Shown here: positions 1 to 10,688 of the stretch, in pieces
Numbering within the stretch: position 1 is the first letter of the stretch
How the letters are laid out: each line of letters opens with the position of its first letter
Assembly (NCBI RefSeq): GCF_964199755.1
Contig: NC_133910.1
Location: 2,874,501 to 2,938,500 of the forward strand
Source: Larus michahellis
Taxonomy: Eukaryota; Chordata; Aves; Charadriiformes; Laridae
Length of the DNA: 64,000 bases
Direction of reading: 5' to 3'
The notes under the pieces: model-generated
Seen by the model: the letters and a program-made list of their open reading frames with translations, nothing else
Told to the model about the DNA's origin: nothing
Databases searched by the model: none
Position numbers and translations under genes: made by a program

Positions 1-1520
1 GAGGGTCATCTGTCCAGGTGAGATAACGTCTAACCCTGCTGCAGAGTTCAGGCCTGGAAAAATAGGTTCTTCTGAACCACAATACAAAGAGAAGCAAGAT
101 TCATGCTGAAACAAATGTAAATGAACAGTATGAAAGGCAAATCAGAGGTTACCCTACAGGTTTCCTTTTCAAAGCACTTTCCAAAGTGAATTAACAAAGT
201 TAGCGTTAATTTAATAGTTGGTTCAGGCAGCTGAAAATAGCTCCTTAACTGGTATACATAATTTGCCCAAATATCTTTCTTAGGTCAGATAGCAAAGTCC
301 ACTCAATCAGCGGCATTTTAGGCTGGCAATTTTTTGATAGTCAAAACTACTGAATTAGTTTATGGTAAAAAAGGATCCCAGGAAGATATTTTGAGGACAA
401 GACTGGAAGCCTTTGTTAAAGATGATCTAACCTTAGCAGACCGGAGGCTGGAGGAGAAGTGTGCGAGTGTGATCTACACAGTAGCGCGCTCCTCTGGGAA
501 CAGGGCTCCTCGTTGCAGTGCCCGTTTCGTCTTCAGGGAAAGGAAAGAGGGAATGATTCCAGACATTAGAGCTAAGTTTGAGGACAGATGCACTTGAAAA
601 TTTAGAAAATACAATTACAAAATAAAAGCTTATTTCCTTTTAAAAAGGACGCTGTCAAGTGTTTAAGATGTATTTGTCTTTTATAACCAAAAAAAAAAAA
701 AAAGGCAAGCAGAGGCGCCATAGACAGTCTCCCAGACAAATTTAAACTAGTAAATGCAAGTACCTACATCACCACCCCACACCAACAGAAGCCACTCCAA
801 TTTGGGCCATGCCCCTGCTTTCAGCTTTGTGAACATTCGGTCTCTTCCTGTTTTGTTACAAACACTGATAGCTCACAGAGCACACAATGGTGCCTGAAGC
901 TCTTCCCCGTCCCTCTGACTCACCTTCAGCAGTAACTTGCCCTCAATGGCAGCTGAGGGTGGATCCAGTTAGCACTAATGAGGGGAAGAGGTGTGAAGTG
1001 ACTCACAGGCCAGCGGGGGTTAGGAACTTCCCTAACCATCTGCAAGCTCAAGCCCTCACAGAGCCTTATGTCTGCATTTAACCTCCCCCAGCAGACACAA
1101 AGGTTGGTTTTGGTGCCCAGAGTGAAGGTTTTGCAGATCAGAACACCGTCTTGCACCTGTCCCACCTTCTGGCATGCTTCCTCCCCCCTTTTCAGAAGAG
1201 GAAGAGGTGAATCTATTGCAGTAACAGCTGTTGTATTACAGGACTCCTATCCCACCTACCATAATACATCTTCAAAAATGATGGAAACAATATAGGTGTT
1301 CCACAACGACTACTCTACGCATGAATAACCTGTACTTGTTATTACTATTCCTTTGGCCACGATGATAGTGAAGTATCATTTTCACAGAAGTAAAGTTAAG
1401 CGAGATTCAAACCCATCTGTTCTACCCGTGCGTTCTGCACAGCACAAACGCTACTGGGTAAGCTCTGTGTCTGCTGCAGCTGGACCATACATGTAATATT
1501 TTTGTGAAATTCTGAGAAAA
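1..1520. other. Left flank, possible terminal exon of an unknown gene
   Basis: No gene is recognised here. Bases 1-17 end in a good splice-donor context (CAG then GTGAGA), and an acceptor-like TTCTTAG lies at 278-284. The frame that follows runs about 22 codons to a stop near 354, and an AATAAA lies near 621. This could be the last intron and last exon of a plus-strand gene entering from the left, but the peptide resembles nothing I know. The rest to 1520 is AT-rich sequence with short A-runs and no clear feature. It ends where the LTR retroelement begins. Confidence 0.25.
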
Positions 1521-1870
1521 TGTCGTGGTTTAGCCTCAGATGGCAACAAAGAACCACGTGCCGCTCGCACGTGCCTTCCTAACACAGGAAGGATCGTAAG
1601 AAAAGGCAAGACTCTTGGGTTGGGACAAAAGCAGTTTAACAGAACAGCAAAGGGAACAGGCAAACAACAACAACACGGACAGGGGAATATACAAACGCGA
1701 TTACAGAACCGCCGCTCCCCGCCGCTCGCCGACCGGCCGGACCCGGGACGCCCCAGCCCGCTTTTAAGCAGCAAGTTCCTGCCCCCTCCCCCGGCAGCTC
1801 AGGGTGGGCGTGGCTCACATGGCATGGAATACCAGGAAAAGTTAACCCTATCCCCACCGGAACCAGGGCA
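1521..1870 (-). repeat. 3' LTR of the ERVL-like element
   Basis: This 350-bp LTR is the downstream one in element orientation and looks identical to 7618-7967. The bases just before it on the minus strand (about 1871-1890) are purine-rich, as expected for a polypurine tract. Confidence 0.95.
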
Positions 1871-2326
1871 TTATCCACCCCTTATTCCATACCATCTATG
1901 CCATGCCCAGCAGGTTCCAATGAATTGCCACCACTTTCCCCTGTTATATATATATATATATATACACACATATAATGCCCTTAGTTTATGGGTCATCCCT
2001 CCAAAGTGTCCGTTGAGTTCTTTTAATCCACGGCTTTGGGCTCCATTTGTTAAAACAGTCTCTCAGGGCAGGTGAGATGCTGGGTGGTGCTGGTCTGTTG
2101 CATGCTGTATTTTTCGGAGCTTGTGACTGGTGCACCCGGTGTGGCTCATGCACGCAGTCCGTGGGCTAAAGATGTAGATCTTGAGGAAACTGCTGGGCGC
2201 CAGCTGCTGAGATCAGTTCTTATCCCATCATCCCTGTGCCTTACTTGTAGTACAACTGATATCAATTATAGCAATGAGGACATACAGTGACAGTGTTACT
2301 TATCAATTAACAGCACACGATCTGAT
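1871..2326 (-). other. Short region between pol and 3' LTR, with TA microsatellite
   Basis: No env or accessory reading frame is seen in these 456 bases. A (TA)n run followed by CACACATATA lies at about 1944-1974. The part next to the LTR is the likely polypurine tract. Confidence 0.6.
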
Positions 2327-5300
2327 TCATTGGCTATTCTCGCCCAAAATCAGATCCCCATGAGGTACACATCGGACTTCCCCATCCTGCCGCATCACCC
2401 ACCAAGTGCACCCAGGTCCTTGGGCAAAAGCAATCCCACGGATGGGTTTGCCTTTGCCTGAGGCAGGACTAACCCAGACTGTCTTCCCTAGCATATTCTT
2501 CATATGCACTACGGGGACTTTATCCCCTTCTACAGTACGTGGAAGTTTTGATTGGGCAGGGCCAGCCCGATTGTTAGATCCCCTGGTGTTAACTAGCCAG
2601 GTAGCTTTTGCTAAATGTGTATCCCAGTGTTTGAAAGTCCCACCACCCATTGCTCTCAGTGTAGTTTTTAACAGTCCATTGTATCGTTCTATCTTCCCAG
2701 AGGCTGGTGCGTGATAGGGGATGTGATACACCCACTCGATACCATGCTCTTTGGCCCAGGTGTCTATGAGGCTGTTTCGGAAATGAGTCCCGTTGTCCGA
2801 CTCAATTCTCTCTGGGGTACCATGTCGCCACAGGACTTGCTTCTCAAGGCCCAGGATAGTGTTCCGGGCAGTGGCATGGGGCACAGGGTATGTTTCCAGC
2901 CATCCAGTGGTTGCTTCCACCATTGTGAGCACATAGCGCTTGCCTTGACGGGTTTGTGGCAGTGTGATATAATCAATCTGCCAGGCCTCCCCATATTTGT
3001 ATTTCAGCCATCGCCCTCCATACCAAAGAGGCTTCAAACGCTTGGCTTGTTTGATTGCAGCGCATGTCTCACATTCATGGATGACCTGTGCAATAGTGTC
3101 CATGGTCAAGTCCACCCCTCGGTCACGAGCCCATCTATATGTCGCATCTCTCCCTTGATGGCCTGAGGAGTCATGGGCCCACCGAGCTATGAATAGTTCA
3201 CCCTTACGTTGCCAGTCCAGATCCACTTGAGCCACTTCAATCCTAGCGGCCCGATCCACCTGCTGGTTGTTCTGATGTTCCTCCGTGGCCCGATTCTTCG
3301 GTACATGGGCATCTACATGGCGTACTTTCACAACCAGATTCTCTATCCGGGCAGCAATATCTTTCCACAGTTCAGCAGCCCAGATGGGTTTGCCTCTGCG
3401 CTGCCAGTTGCCCTGCTTCCACTGCTGTAACCACCCCCACAGAGCATTTGCCACCATCCATGAGTCAGTGTAGAGATAAAGTACTGGCCATTTTTCTCGC
3501 TCAGCAATGTCCAAAGCCAGCTGAATAGCCTTCACCTCTGCAAACTGGCTCGATTCACCCTGTCCCTCACTGGCTTCTGCAACCCGTCGTGTAGGACTCC
3601 ACACAGCAGCCTTCCACTTTCGATGCTTTCCCACAATACGGCAGGACCCATCAGTGAACAGGGCATATTTCTTCTCATTTTCTGGCAGTTTATTATATGG
3701 TGGGGCCTCTTCTGCACGCGTCACCTCCTCCTCTGGTGACATTCCGAAATCCTTGCCTTCTGGCCAGTCCATGATCACTTCCAGAATTCCTGGGCGACTG
3801 GGGTTTCCCATTCGAGTTCGCTGCGTGATCAGTGCAATCCACTTACTCCATGTAGCATCGGTTGCATGATGTGTGGTGGGGACCCTTTCTCTGAACATCC
3901 AACCCAGCACCGGCAGTCGAGGTGCTAAGAGGAGCTGTGCTTCTGTACCAACTACTTCCGAAGCAGCTCGAACCCCCTCATATGCTGCCAATATCTCTTT
4001 TTCTGTTGGAGTGTAGCGGGCTTCGGATCCTCTGTATCCACGACTCCAAAACCCTAGGGGTCGACCTCGAGTCTCCCCTGGTGCTTTCTGCCAGAGGCTC
4101 CAGGTAGGGCCGTTCTCCCCGGCTGCGGTATAGAGCACATTTTTAACATCTTGTCCTGCCCGGACTGGCCCCAGGGCCACTGCATGGACTATTTCCTGTT
4201 TGATTTGTTCAAAAGCTTGTCGTTGCTCAGGACCCCATTTAAAATCATTCTTCTTCCGGGTTACTTGATACAGAGGGCTTACAATTTGACTGTAATCTGG
4301 GATATGCATTCTCCAAAAACCCACAATACCTAAGAAAGCCTGTGTTTCCTTTTTACTAGTTGGTGGAGACATAGCTGCTATTTTGTTGATCACATCCATT
4401 GGAATCTGACGGCGTCCATCTTGCCATTTTATTCCTAAAAACTGGATCTCCTGCGCAGGTCCCTTGACCTTACTTCGCTTTATAGCAAAACCAGCATTCA
4501 GAAGGATTTGGACTATTTTACTCCCTTTCTCAAAAACTTCTTCTGCTGTGTTTCCCCATACAATGATGTCATCAATGTACTGCAGATGTTCTGGAGCTTC
4601 ACCCTGTTCCAGTGCAGTCTGGATCAGTCCATGGCAAATGGTGGGGCTGTGTTTCCACCCCTGGGGCAGTCGATTCCAGGTGTATTGGATGCCCCTCCAA
4701 GTGAAAGCAAACTGTGGCCTGCACTCTGCTGCCAAAGGGATTGAGAAGAATGCATTCGCTATATCAATCGTGGCATACCACTTGGCTGCCTTGGACTCCA
4801 GTTCGTACTGCAGTTCTAGCATGTCCGGCACGGCAGCACTCAGCGGTGGCGTGACTTCATTCAGACCACGATAGTCTACAGTTAGCCTCCACTCTCCATT
4901 AGATTTTCGCACCGGCCATATGGGACTGTTAAAGGGTGAGCGAGTCTTGCTGATCACTCCTTGAACCTCTAGTTGACGAATCAGCTCATGGATGGGAATC
5001 AGAGAGTCTCGGTTAGTGCGATACTGCCGCCGATGCACCGTTGTGGTAGCAATCGGCACCTGTTGTTCTTTGACCCTCAACAACCCCACAACAGAAGAAT
5101 CCTCCGAGAGACCAGGCAAGGCAGACAACTGTTTAACTTCCTCCGTCTCCAAGGCAGCTATGCCAAAGGCCCAACGGTACCCTTTTGGGTCCTTAAAATA
5201 CCCTCTCCTGAGGTAATCTATACCAAGGATGCATGGAGCCTCTGGGCCAGTCACAATGGGATGCTTTTGCCACTCATTCCCAGTTAGGCTCACTTCTGCC

Positions 5301-5491
5301 TCCAGTACAGTCAACTCTTGGGATCCCCCTGTCACCCCAGAAATACAAATGGGTTCTGCCCCTCTATAGCTTGATGGTATTAAAGTACACTGCGCACCCG
5401 TGTCCACTAGAGCCTTATACTCCTGTGGGTCTGATGTGCCAGGCCATCGAATCCACACCGTCCAATAAACCCGGTTGTCCCTTTCCTCCAC
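2327..5491 (-). CDS. pol: pro-pol polyprotein of the ERVL-like element, 1054 aa
   Basis: Domains in order are an aspartic protease (DTG near residue 30), reverse transcriptase (about 160-420, with a YIDD box near 305), RNase H (TDGS near 612) and integrase (an HHCC zinc region about 773-810, then a DDE core with SDNG near 898). The order protease, RT, RNase H, integrase excludes a Copia element. The frame is open from end to end. About 450 bp separate it from the 3' LTR and show no env, which agrees with ERVL-like elements. It is in frame with gag. Confidence 0.95.
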   Translation of the reverse strand: MEERDNRVYWTVWIRWPGTSDPQEYKALVDTGAQCTLIPSSYRGAEPICISGVTGGSQELTVLEAEVSLTGNEWQKHPIVTGPEAPCILGIDYLRRGYFKDPKGYRWAFGIAALETEEVKQLSALPGLSEDSSVVGLLRVKEQQVPIATTTVHRRQYRTNRDSLIPIHELIRQLEVQGVISKTRSPFNSPIWPVRKSNGEWRLTVDYRGLNEVTPPLSAAVPDMLELQYELESKAAKWYATIDIANAFFSIPLAAECRPQFAFTWRGIQYTWNRLPQGWKHSPTICHGLIQTALEQGEAPEHLQYIDDIIVWGNTAEEVFEKGSKIVQILLNAGFAIKRSKVKGPAQEIQFLGIKWQDGRRQIPMDVINKIAAMSPPTSKKETQAFLGIVGFWRMHIPDYSQIVSPLYQVTRKKNDFKWGPEQRQAFEQIKQEIVHAVALGPVRAGQDVKNVLYTAAGENGPTWSLWQKAPGETRGRPLGFWSRGYRGSEARYTPTEKEILAAYEGVRAASEVVGTEAQLLLAPRLPVLGWMFRERVPTTHHATDATWSKWIALITQRTRMGNPSRPGILEVIMDWPEGKDFGMSPEEEVTRAEEAPPYNKLPENEKKYALFTDGSCRIVGKHRKWKAAVWSPTRRVAEASEGQGESSQFAEVKAIQLALDIAEREKWPVLYLYTDSWMVANALWGWLQQWKQGNWQRRGKPIWAAELWKDIAARIENLVVKVRHVDAHVPKNRATEEHQNNQQVDRAARIEVAQVDLDWQRKGELFIARWAHDSSGHQGRDATYRWARDRGVDLTMDTIAQVIHECETCAAIKQAKRLKPLWYGGRWLKYKYGEAWQIDYITLPQTRQGKRYVLTMVEATTGWLETYPVPHATARNTILGLEKQVLWRHGTPERIESDNGTHFRNSLIDTWAKEHGIEWVYHIPYHAPASGKIERYNGLLKTTLRAMGGGTFKHWDTHLAKATWLVNTRGSNNRAGPAQSKLPRTVEGDKVPVVHMKNMLGKTVWVSPASGKGKPIRGIAFAQGPGCTWWVMRQDGEVRCVPHGDLILGENSQ

Positions 5492-5512
5492 CTGGCCGGA
5501 GGCAGGGCCCCC

Positions 5513-7483
5513 CTAATACTCGTCATAGTATCCATTACTCACTTCTTGCATAAATGACTTGGAAGTTCCTTCAAGAGGATCAGAAGCAAGATCAGGCCTT
5601 CTGCTTTGTCTGGGGAACGGCCCACTGGAAACTGGGGCGGCACTTTTCCTGGAGGGATCCCCTTTTGTGGTTGTCCTTCCTTGCAACTCCTGTACCCGTG
5701 TCCGCAGGATCGAAGTAGGTCGTCCATCCCACTTCCTCATGTCCTCTCCGTGGTCCCGCAGGTAGAACCACAGGGTGCCTCGTGGTGCGTACCCTCTGTA
5801 CTCTCTCTCTTGAGTGGGGAAATGCCTGCTTCTAATAGCTGAGATGCTGGCCCGTGCAGGTGGGGAGTAGAACATATTCTCTTCAAGTTGCTGGACCTTC
5901 CGCGACAGTTTCTCCACAGCTGAGACAAGGGGGGAAGAGAGACTTTCTTCATATCGCCGGAGCCGGCCAGCTACCTCATCCACCGTTGGTCCCTCTTCAC
6001 CTTTCCATTCCATTACTGCCAGGGAGTTGGCATATGACGATGGTGCGCTCCGTACAAACTTCCGCCACATGGGCCTTGTGCATCGCACCTCATCAGGGTC
6101 TGTGGGTAAGTCGGCATTGTCCAAGTCATAATAAATCATCTCCCGCACGGCTAATTCTCTCAGGTACTGGATACCTCTTTCCATGGTAGTCCACTTGCTT
6201 GGCTGACATACAACATCCTCACTGAAGGGGTACCTCTCCCTCACGCCTAACAGGAGTCGTTTCCAGAGGCTGAGGGCTTGGGTCTTTTTCCCAATCGCCT
6301 TGTCAATGCCGCCTTCCCTAGACAGGGATCCCAGCTGCCTGGCCTCCCTACCCTCTAATTCCAGGCTACTGGCCCCATTATCCCAGCACCGGAGCAGCCA
6401 GGTGACAATGTGCTCGCCTGAAAGTCGGCTGAAGTCTTTTCGCATATCCCGCAGCTCACTCAAGGATAGGGATCGAGTAATTATCTCTGGTTCTGCCTCT
6501 TCCTCCTGCTCTCGTGATGGCCCTGGTTCATCATCATCTCTTACTAAGCGAACTGATTTCTTTGTGTACTTCTTCTTCTGTATGGGGGCAACTGATACCG
6601 GCACGGGTTGGTTCTCTGGTTCAGTGGCAGTGTCTACCACGGGGGTTGCAGTAGCCGCAGTGTCCGCCGCAGGGGTTGCAGTAGCCGCAGTGTCCGCCGC
6701 AGGGGCTGCAGCAGCCGCAGGGGCCGCCGCAGGGGCTGCAGCAGCCGCAGGGGCCGCCGCAGGGGCTGCAGCAGCCGCAGGGGCCGCCGCAGCCGCAGGG
6801 GCCGCCGGTCTGGTTTCCATCTCTTCCCCTTGAGGGTGCTGCATAATTCTGAGCAGTGCCTGGTAGATACTGGCCAGGGCCCAGCACAGCGCGGTGAGTT
6901 GTGCCTCTCTAGAATAGCCACAACATTTTCCCTTCAAATATTCTACCACTTTATCAGGGTCCTGTAATTGTTCAGGGGTGAAGTCCCAGACCATTGGAGG
7001 CGAGTAGTTCTCTAGGTACCTGCCCATGCTCTCCCACGTGCCATGCCACCCCTGACTATCCAGCCTCGGAGCAGATCTCCGGGTGGTAGTCTTAAGTAGT
7101 CGCTTAACCCTAAACAAGACCTGGAACGTATTCAGGAGACATAGCACTAGGAACACACTAGTTTGAGTATCCCAAGGATATTCAAGATTCTCAAAAGCTG
7201 TCATACCTGACCCGAAGGAGAAAAGGGAGGCAAAAGGGCTGGGGAAACTATTAACAAATTCTGAGAGACGGTGTCCAATGTACGGACAGGACAACAAAAC
7301 CACATAAACACCCCAAAATAACCGTCTGAACAGTGATGTTATCATATCATAAACAGATATCGCACAGGACAGCAGAATGATAATCCTCATCCCTCTTCCA
7401 GACATGGTAAACAGCATCGCAGGGAGTACATAAGCCATATAGGAATTTATGTAACACAGCCATGAGAACAAACCAAGCAACAT
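5513..7483 (-). CDS. gag: gag-like protein of the ERVL-like element, 656 aa
   Basis: This frame lies between the leader and pro-pol and is read as the structural (capsid) polyprotein. Residues about 1-130 are strongly hydrophobic with perhaps three membrane-like stretches, unusual for a gag. From about residue 153 (MGRYLENY) the protein looks like ordinary gag. It continues into a low-complexity Ala/Pro tract encoded by a short tandem repeat (about 6640-6815), then a charged, helical, capsid-like region, then a basic tail. I see no CCHC zinc knuckle. It ends in the same reading frame as the following pro-pol, the layout of families that express pol by stop-codon read-through. Confidence 0.8.
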   Translation of the reverse strand: MLLGLFSWLCYINSYMAYVLPAMLFTMSGRGMRIIILLSCAISVYDMITSLFRRLFWGVYVVLLSCPYIGHRLSEFVNSFPSPFASLFSFGSGMTAFENLEYPWDTQTSVFLVLCLLNTFQVLFRVKRLLKTTTRRSAPRLDSQGWHGTWESMGRYLENYSPPMVWDFTPEQLQDPDKVVEYLKGKCCGYSREAQLTALCWALASIYQALLRIMQHPQGEEMETRPAAPAAAAAPAAAAAPAAAPAAAAAPAAAPAAAAAPAADTAATATPAADTAATATPVVDTATEPENQPVPVSVAPIQKKKYTKKSVRLVRDDDEPGPSREQEEEAEPEIITRSLSLSELRDMRKDFSRLSGEHIVTWLLRCWDNGASSLELEGREARQLGSLSREGGIDKAIGKKTQALSLWKRLLLGVRERYPFSEDVVCQPSKWTTMERGIQYLRELAVREMIYYDLDNADLPTDPDEVRCTRPMWRKFVRSAPSSYANSLAVMEWKGEEGPTVDEVAGRLRRYEESLSSPLVSAVEKLSRKVQQLEENMFYSPPARASISAIRSRHFPTQEREYRGYAPRGTLWFYLRDHGEDMRKWDGRPTSILRTRVQELQGRTTTKGDPSRKSAAPVSSGPFPRQSRRPDLASDPLEGTSKSFMQEVSNGYYDEY

Positions 7484-7591
7484 GATGACCAGTGACTACT
7501 TACCTAATAAGATAAATGCATACAAGAAAAAAAAACCAAAACCGTTTTTTCCACGTTCTAGTTGGATTCTGTCGTTATCTCAACCCTTCAA

Positions 7592-7609
7592 GCCCCACGT
7601 TGGGCGCCA
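7592..7609 (-). other. Primer binding site, tRNA-Lys type
   Basis: On the minus strand these 18 bases read TGGCGCCCAACGTGGGGC. This is the primer binding site for tRNA-Lys1,2 known from Mason-Pfizer-type betaretroviruses. It lies eight bases downstream of the 5' LTR. Confidence 0.9.
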
Positions 7610-7617
7610 AAAAGGAC

Positions 7618-7967
7618 TGTCGTGGTTTAGCCTCAGATGGCAACAAAGAACCACGTGCCGCTCGCACGTGCCTTCCTAACACAGGAAGGATCGTAAGAAA
7701 AGGCAAGACTCTTGGGTTGGGACAAAAGCAGTTTAACAGAACAGCAAAGGGAACAGGCAAACAACAACAACACGGACAGGGGAATATACAAACGCGATTA
7801 CAGAACCGCCGCTCCCCGCCGCTCGCCGACCGGCCGGACCCGGGACGCCCCAGCCCGCTTTTAAGCAGCAAGTTCCTGCCCCCTCCCCCGGCAGCTCAGG
7901 GTGGGCGTGGCTCACATGGCATGGAATACCAGGAAAAGTTAACCCTATCCCCACCGGAACCAGGGCA
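7618..7967 (-). repeat. 5' LTR of the ERVL-like element
   Basis: This 350-bp LTR is the upstream one in element orientation. Read on the minus strand it begins TGCCCTGG and ends CACGACA, the usual TG...CA ends. It looks identical to the copy at 1521-1870. It is GC-rich in the middle (about 7800-7860). Confidence 0.95.
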
Positions 7968-10688
7968 GAAAAACAAGCAAGCTTTCCTCGGAGTGCGCAC
8001 CCTGACTTCAATTTAAAACTCACAGGTAGGCCTTCAGTGTAATTCTCCTGACATCAGTATCTTCTGAGCTGTCTTGAATCGGAGAATGCAGAAGAGAGGG
8101 TGAGGCAGAGGTGGAAGGAGGCCTGTGACACTTGGAACATCGAATCTACCTCCTTGAAGAATGGCTGGGGGAGGTGTTTACTATTGTCAGTGTTGGAAGT
8201 TCATCTAAGAAAAGTAAAGCAAATGCAAGATGAGCGCTGAGGATCTGATAATTATGAACTGCAGAGTGTGCTGCCACAATGGCTGCATTTAACAACAGCC
8301 AGAATTGCTAGCTGAGAAACAAGAATATATCTTATAGCAACTGCAATTTTACCTATATGCAGACCACATCCTCAGGGCCTAAGTGCCAAAAGTGCCTCTC
8401 TGGCACCACAGTGATGCTGAGCCACGCATGGGACCTGCCGAGCCTCAGCCCATCCTCCTCAGGGCACGAAGGCTACTGCAGCTCCAACAGCGGCTCCGCT
8501 GCTCGCAGTCACCACGGAAGGGCTCTCCGGCACCTGGTCAGACCCCTGTGTGTCTTGAGAAATGCTAGCAAGGCAAGTATAACCATTCTTTCTTCTTAAT
8601 TACCTGTCCATAGTGATCCAGTTCCTGTTGACAGACAGCAGGAGACCCTTTAGGGACAGGGCTGCAAGATTTGTCTAACGCTGATGAATCACTTGGTTAA
8701 AGGGGAGATCACACCTACAGGCGCACACTGGAAAGAAGTGATCAGTGAGTTTATAAAGGAAGCTCCAGACGGCTCATAAACAAACCTCACTTACGAGGAC
8801 TAAAGCAAGTTGCTGAGGTTCGCAGGTGGAATAAAATCATTAGTGAGCGAGGTGATATGCACAGACACACACGAGGAAAAAATCACGGTGGAAGCTGAGC
8901 ACCTGAATTTAACAAGCCATTTCCTACCATAGGAAACACTTTCCTGCCAAGGACAGTAACACATGCTCTCTTTCTCCATGCCAGCCGTCCAAGCTGACTT
9001 GCCTTACAGTAGAGAGGTTTTATCTGAACAACCTACTGAGATAAATTCTGGTGAAGTCACCCATTTTACAGATCAGACTGGGCAACCTATTGATCACTTC
9101 CAGCCTTAAAAATCTCAGTATCTGTGAACGTTCAACCTGAGGAGGTACCTCATGTGAAAACCAAAAACTGCCTTAACTTCACTAGGACTCCAAGTTAGTT
9201 ATCTCAAGAGTAAGAGTGCTCTTTTCCCTTCTTTAGTGAAAATCAGAATTTAACTGTAACTATACCTTCCCTTTCCAAAAAGGCTCTAAAAATTCAAAGA
9301 AATGGATCCAAGGATGTCCCTCCTCAGTTCTCTTTAGTGCATGCCAGCACCGTGAACGCTGACAAGTGACCACACCACAAATAGCTTCACCCCACTAGTT
9401 CACAGCTGCAGTTCTCGTCTTTGCAACCACTCCAGCAGGGAGAGCAGGAAGATGGTATCATCTATCTAAATACTCTGCAAAACAGAAAATTTGTGCAAAT
9501 TAGCTTAGCAGAAAAACAAAAAAAACAAACAAAAAAAACCCAAGAAACCACCGAGGATGTATACAGCGTGAAATAAAGTTAACAGAAGGAAATTGTGGAA
9601 GAACCAGACCATAGGTTGTCCTCAGATATGGGTACATCCTTGGTCACAGCAGGCTGACAGCCTGGCCTTATATTCTGTTGCTCCAGACCTGTTATACTAG
9701 AACAGCTTTCTAGTCTCTTTTAGCTGTCACATGTAAAACATGAAACATGTGAAACGTGACTTGCAGTAGTCAGGCTTACTCCTGCAAGTCTGCTTTATTG
9801 TGTACTACATTTTACACTGGTACAAAAAAAACTGCTATTTGTAGCCCTGGTATAAACACAGCGAGACAAGAGCAGTGGCTCGGCTAAGCCAGCCTGAGCG
9901 GAAAGGCAAAAAGCATGAGACAATAACAATTTTGTACCTCATGAAAACACAAGTTGATACTTTAATAGATGTACTTCAACCCTCCAGATATTGTCACTAA
10001 AAACAAATATATGCACACACCATCTTACTTGTTATTTCACTAGCGACCAAAGCATCAGGGAGATGCATATGAGTCGACAGCAAGTGCCTGGTCTTTGCTG
10101 GTGAGCGGGGAGCTTTGGGCCATACCCCCGGCTCCGGGCCAGTTCCTGCTCCAGCCTCCCCCCCTCAACAGACAATAACGCGACCCTGCCTCGCTTTGTT
10201 CTCCGCTCAGGTACAAAACAACCTCACCCTCTGGCAAAACAGCAAAAAAAAAAAAACCGCTGCAGCAGCTTCTGACAGCTCTCCTGATGGCACCGAACCC
10301 ACAGCCAACATTAGCACCACCTGTTAGGGTTACAGATGGACAGGTTACAATCAGCCATTCCTTCATTAAAAAGTAACACGACACCCGCTGCAGCATCTCA
10401 CCTCCAAGAGCCATAAAGAGACCATAGACTTAACAACAGAATACATTAAAAGGAGCTAAAAATGAGGCTCGAGAGACATAATTTGTACACGCAGTGATGA
10501 TTTTTATTAATCCAGTCGCTATGACTGGAAAAGACATCAAGCCCTCACGCACACACGCCTTCCTTCAGGTCTGACCTTTGTGTACTCAAAATGCTGTATG
10601 CTATCCCCAGCATACTATTGTGTCTAATACAATTACCTTTACCTATAAACTTGTCTCACAAATGTCTATAAACTATCCCCATTACAAT
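7968..10688. other. Intergenic, no gene seen
   Basis: AT-richer sequence between the retroelement and the first CR1 copy. Only short, unconvincing frames occur on either strand. An A-rich run lies at about 9516-9540. No splice-consistent coding block, RNA gene or repeat family was recognised. Confidence 0.5.

Larger units (their letters stand above)
1521..7967 (-). mobile_element. Full-length ERVL-like LTR retroelement, minus strand, looks whole
   Basis: This is a 6.4-kb endogenous retrovirus-type element in minus orientation. It has two 350-bp LTRs that look identical by eye, a Lys-type primer binding site, a gag-like frame, one long pro-pol frame and no env. The flanking five bases are GAAAA on both sides (1516-1520 and 7968-7972), a 5-bp target duplication. 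A class III (ERVL-like) position is suggested by the pol sequence, the 5-bp duplication and the absence of env, but the tRNA-Lys primer site is also used by betaretroviruses, so the family is tentative. Both main frames are open and no breaks were seen. LTR identity points to a recent insertion, probably within the last one or two million years if ordinary avian neutral rates apply. Confidence 0.93.

Noticed and set aside
6300-6967. Plus-strand frames with Ala/Gly and Ser/Arg repeats
   Set aside because: They are antisense shadows of the repeat tract in the gag-like frame.
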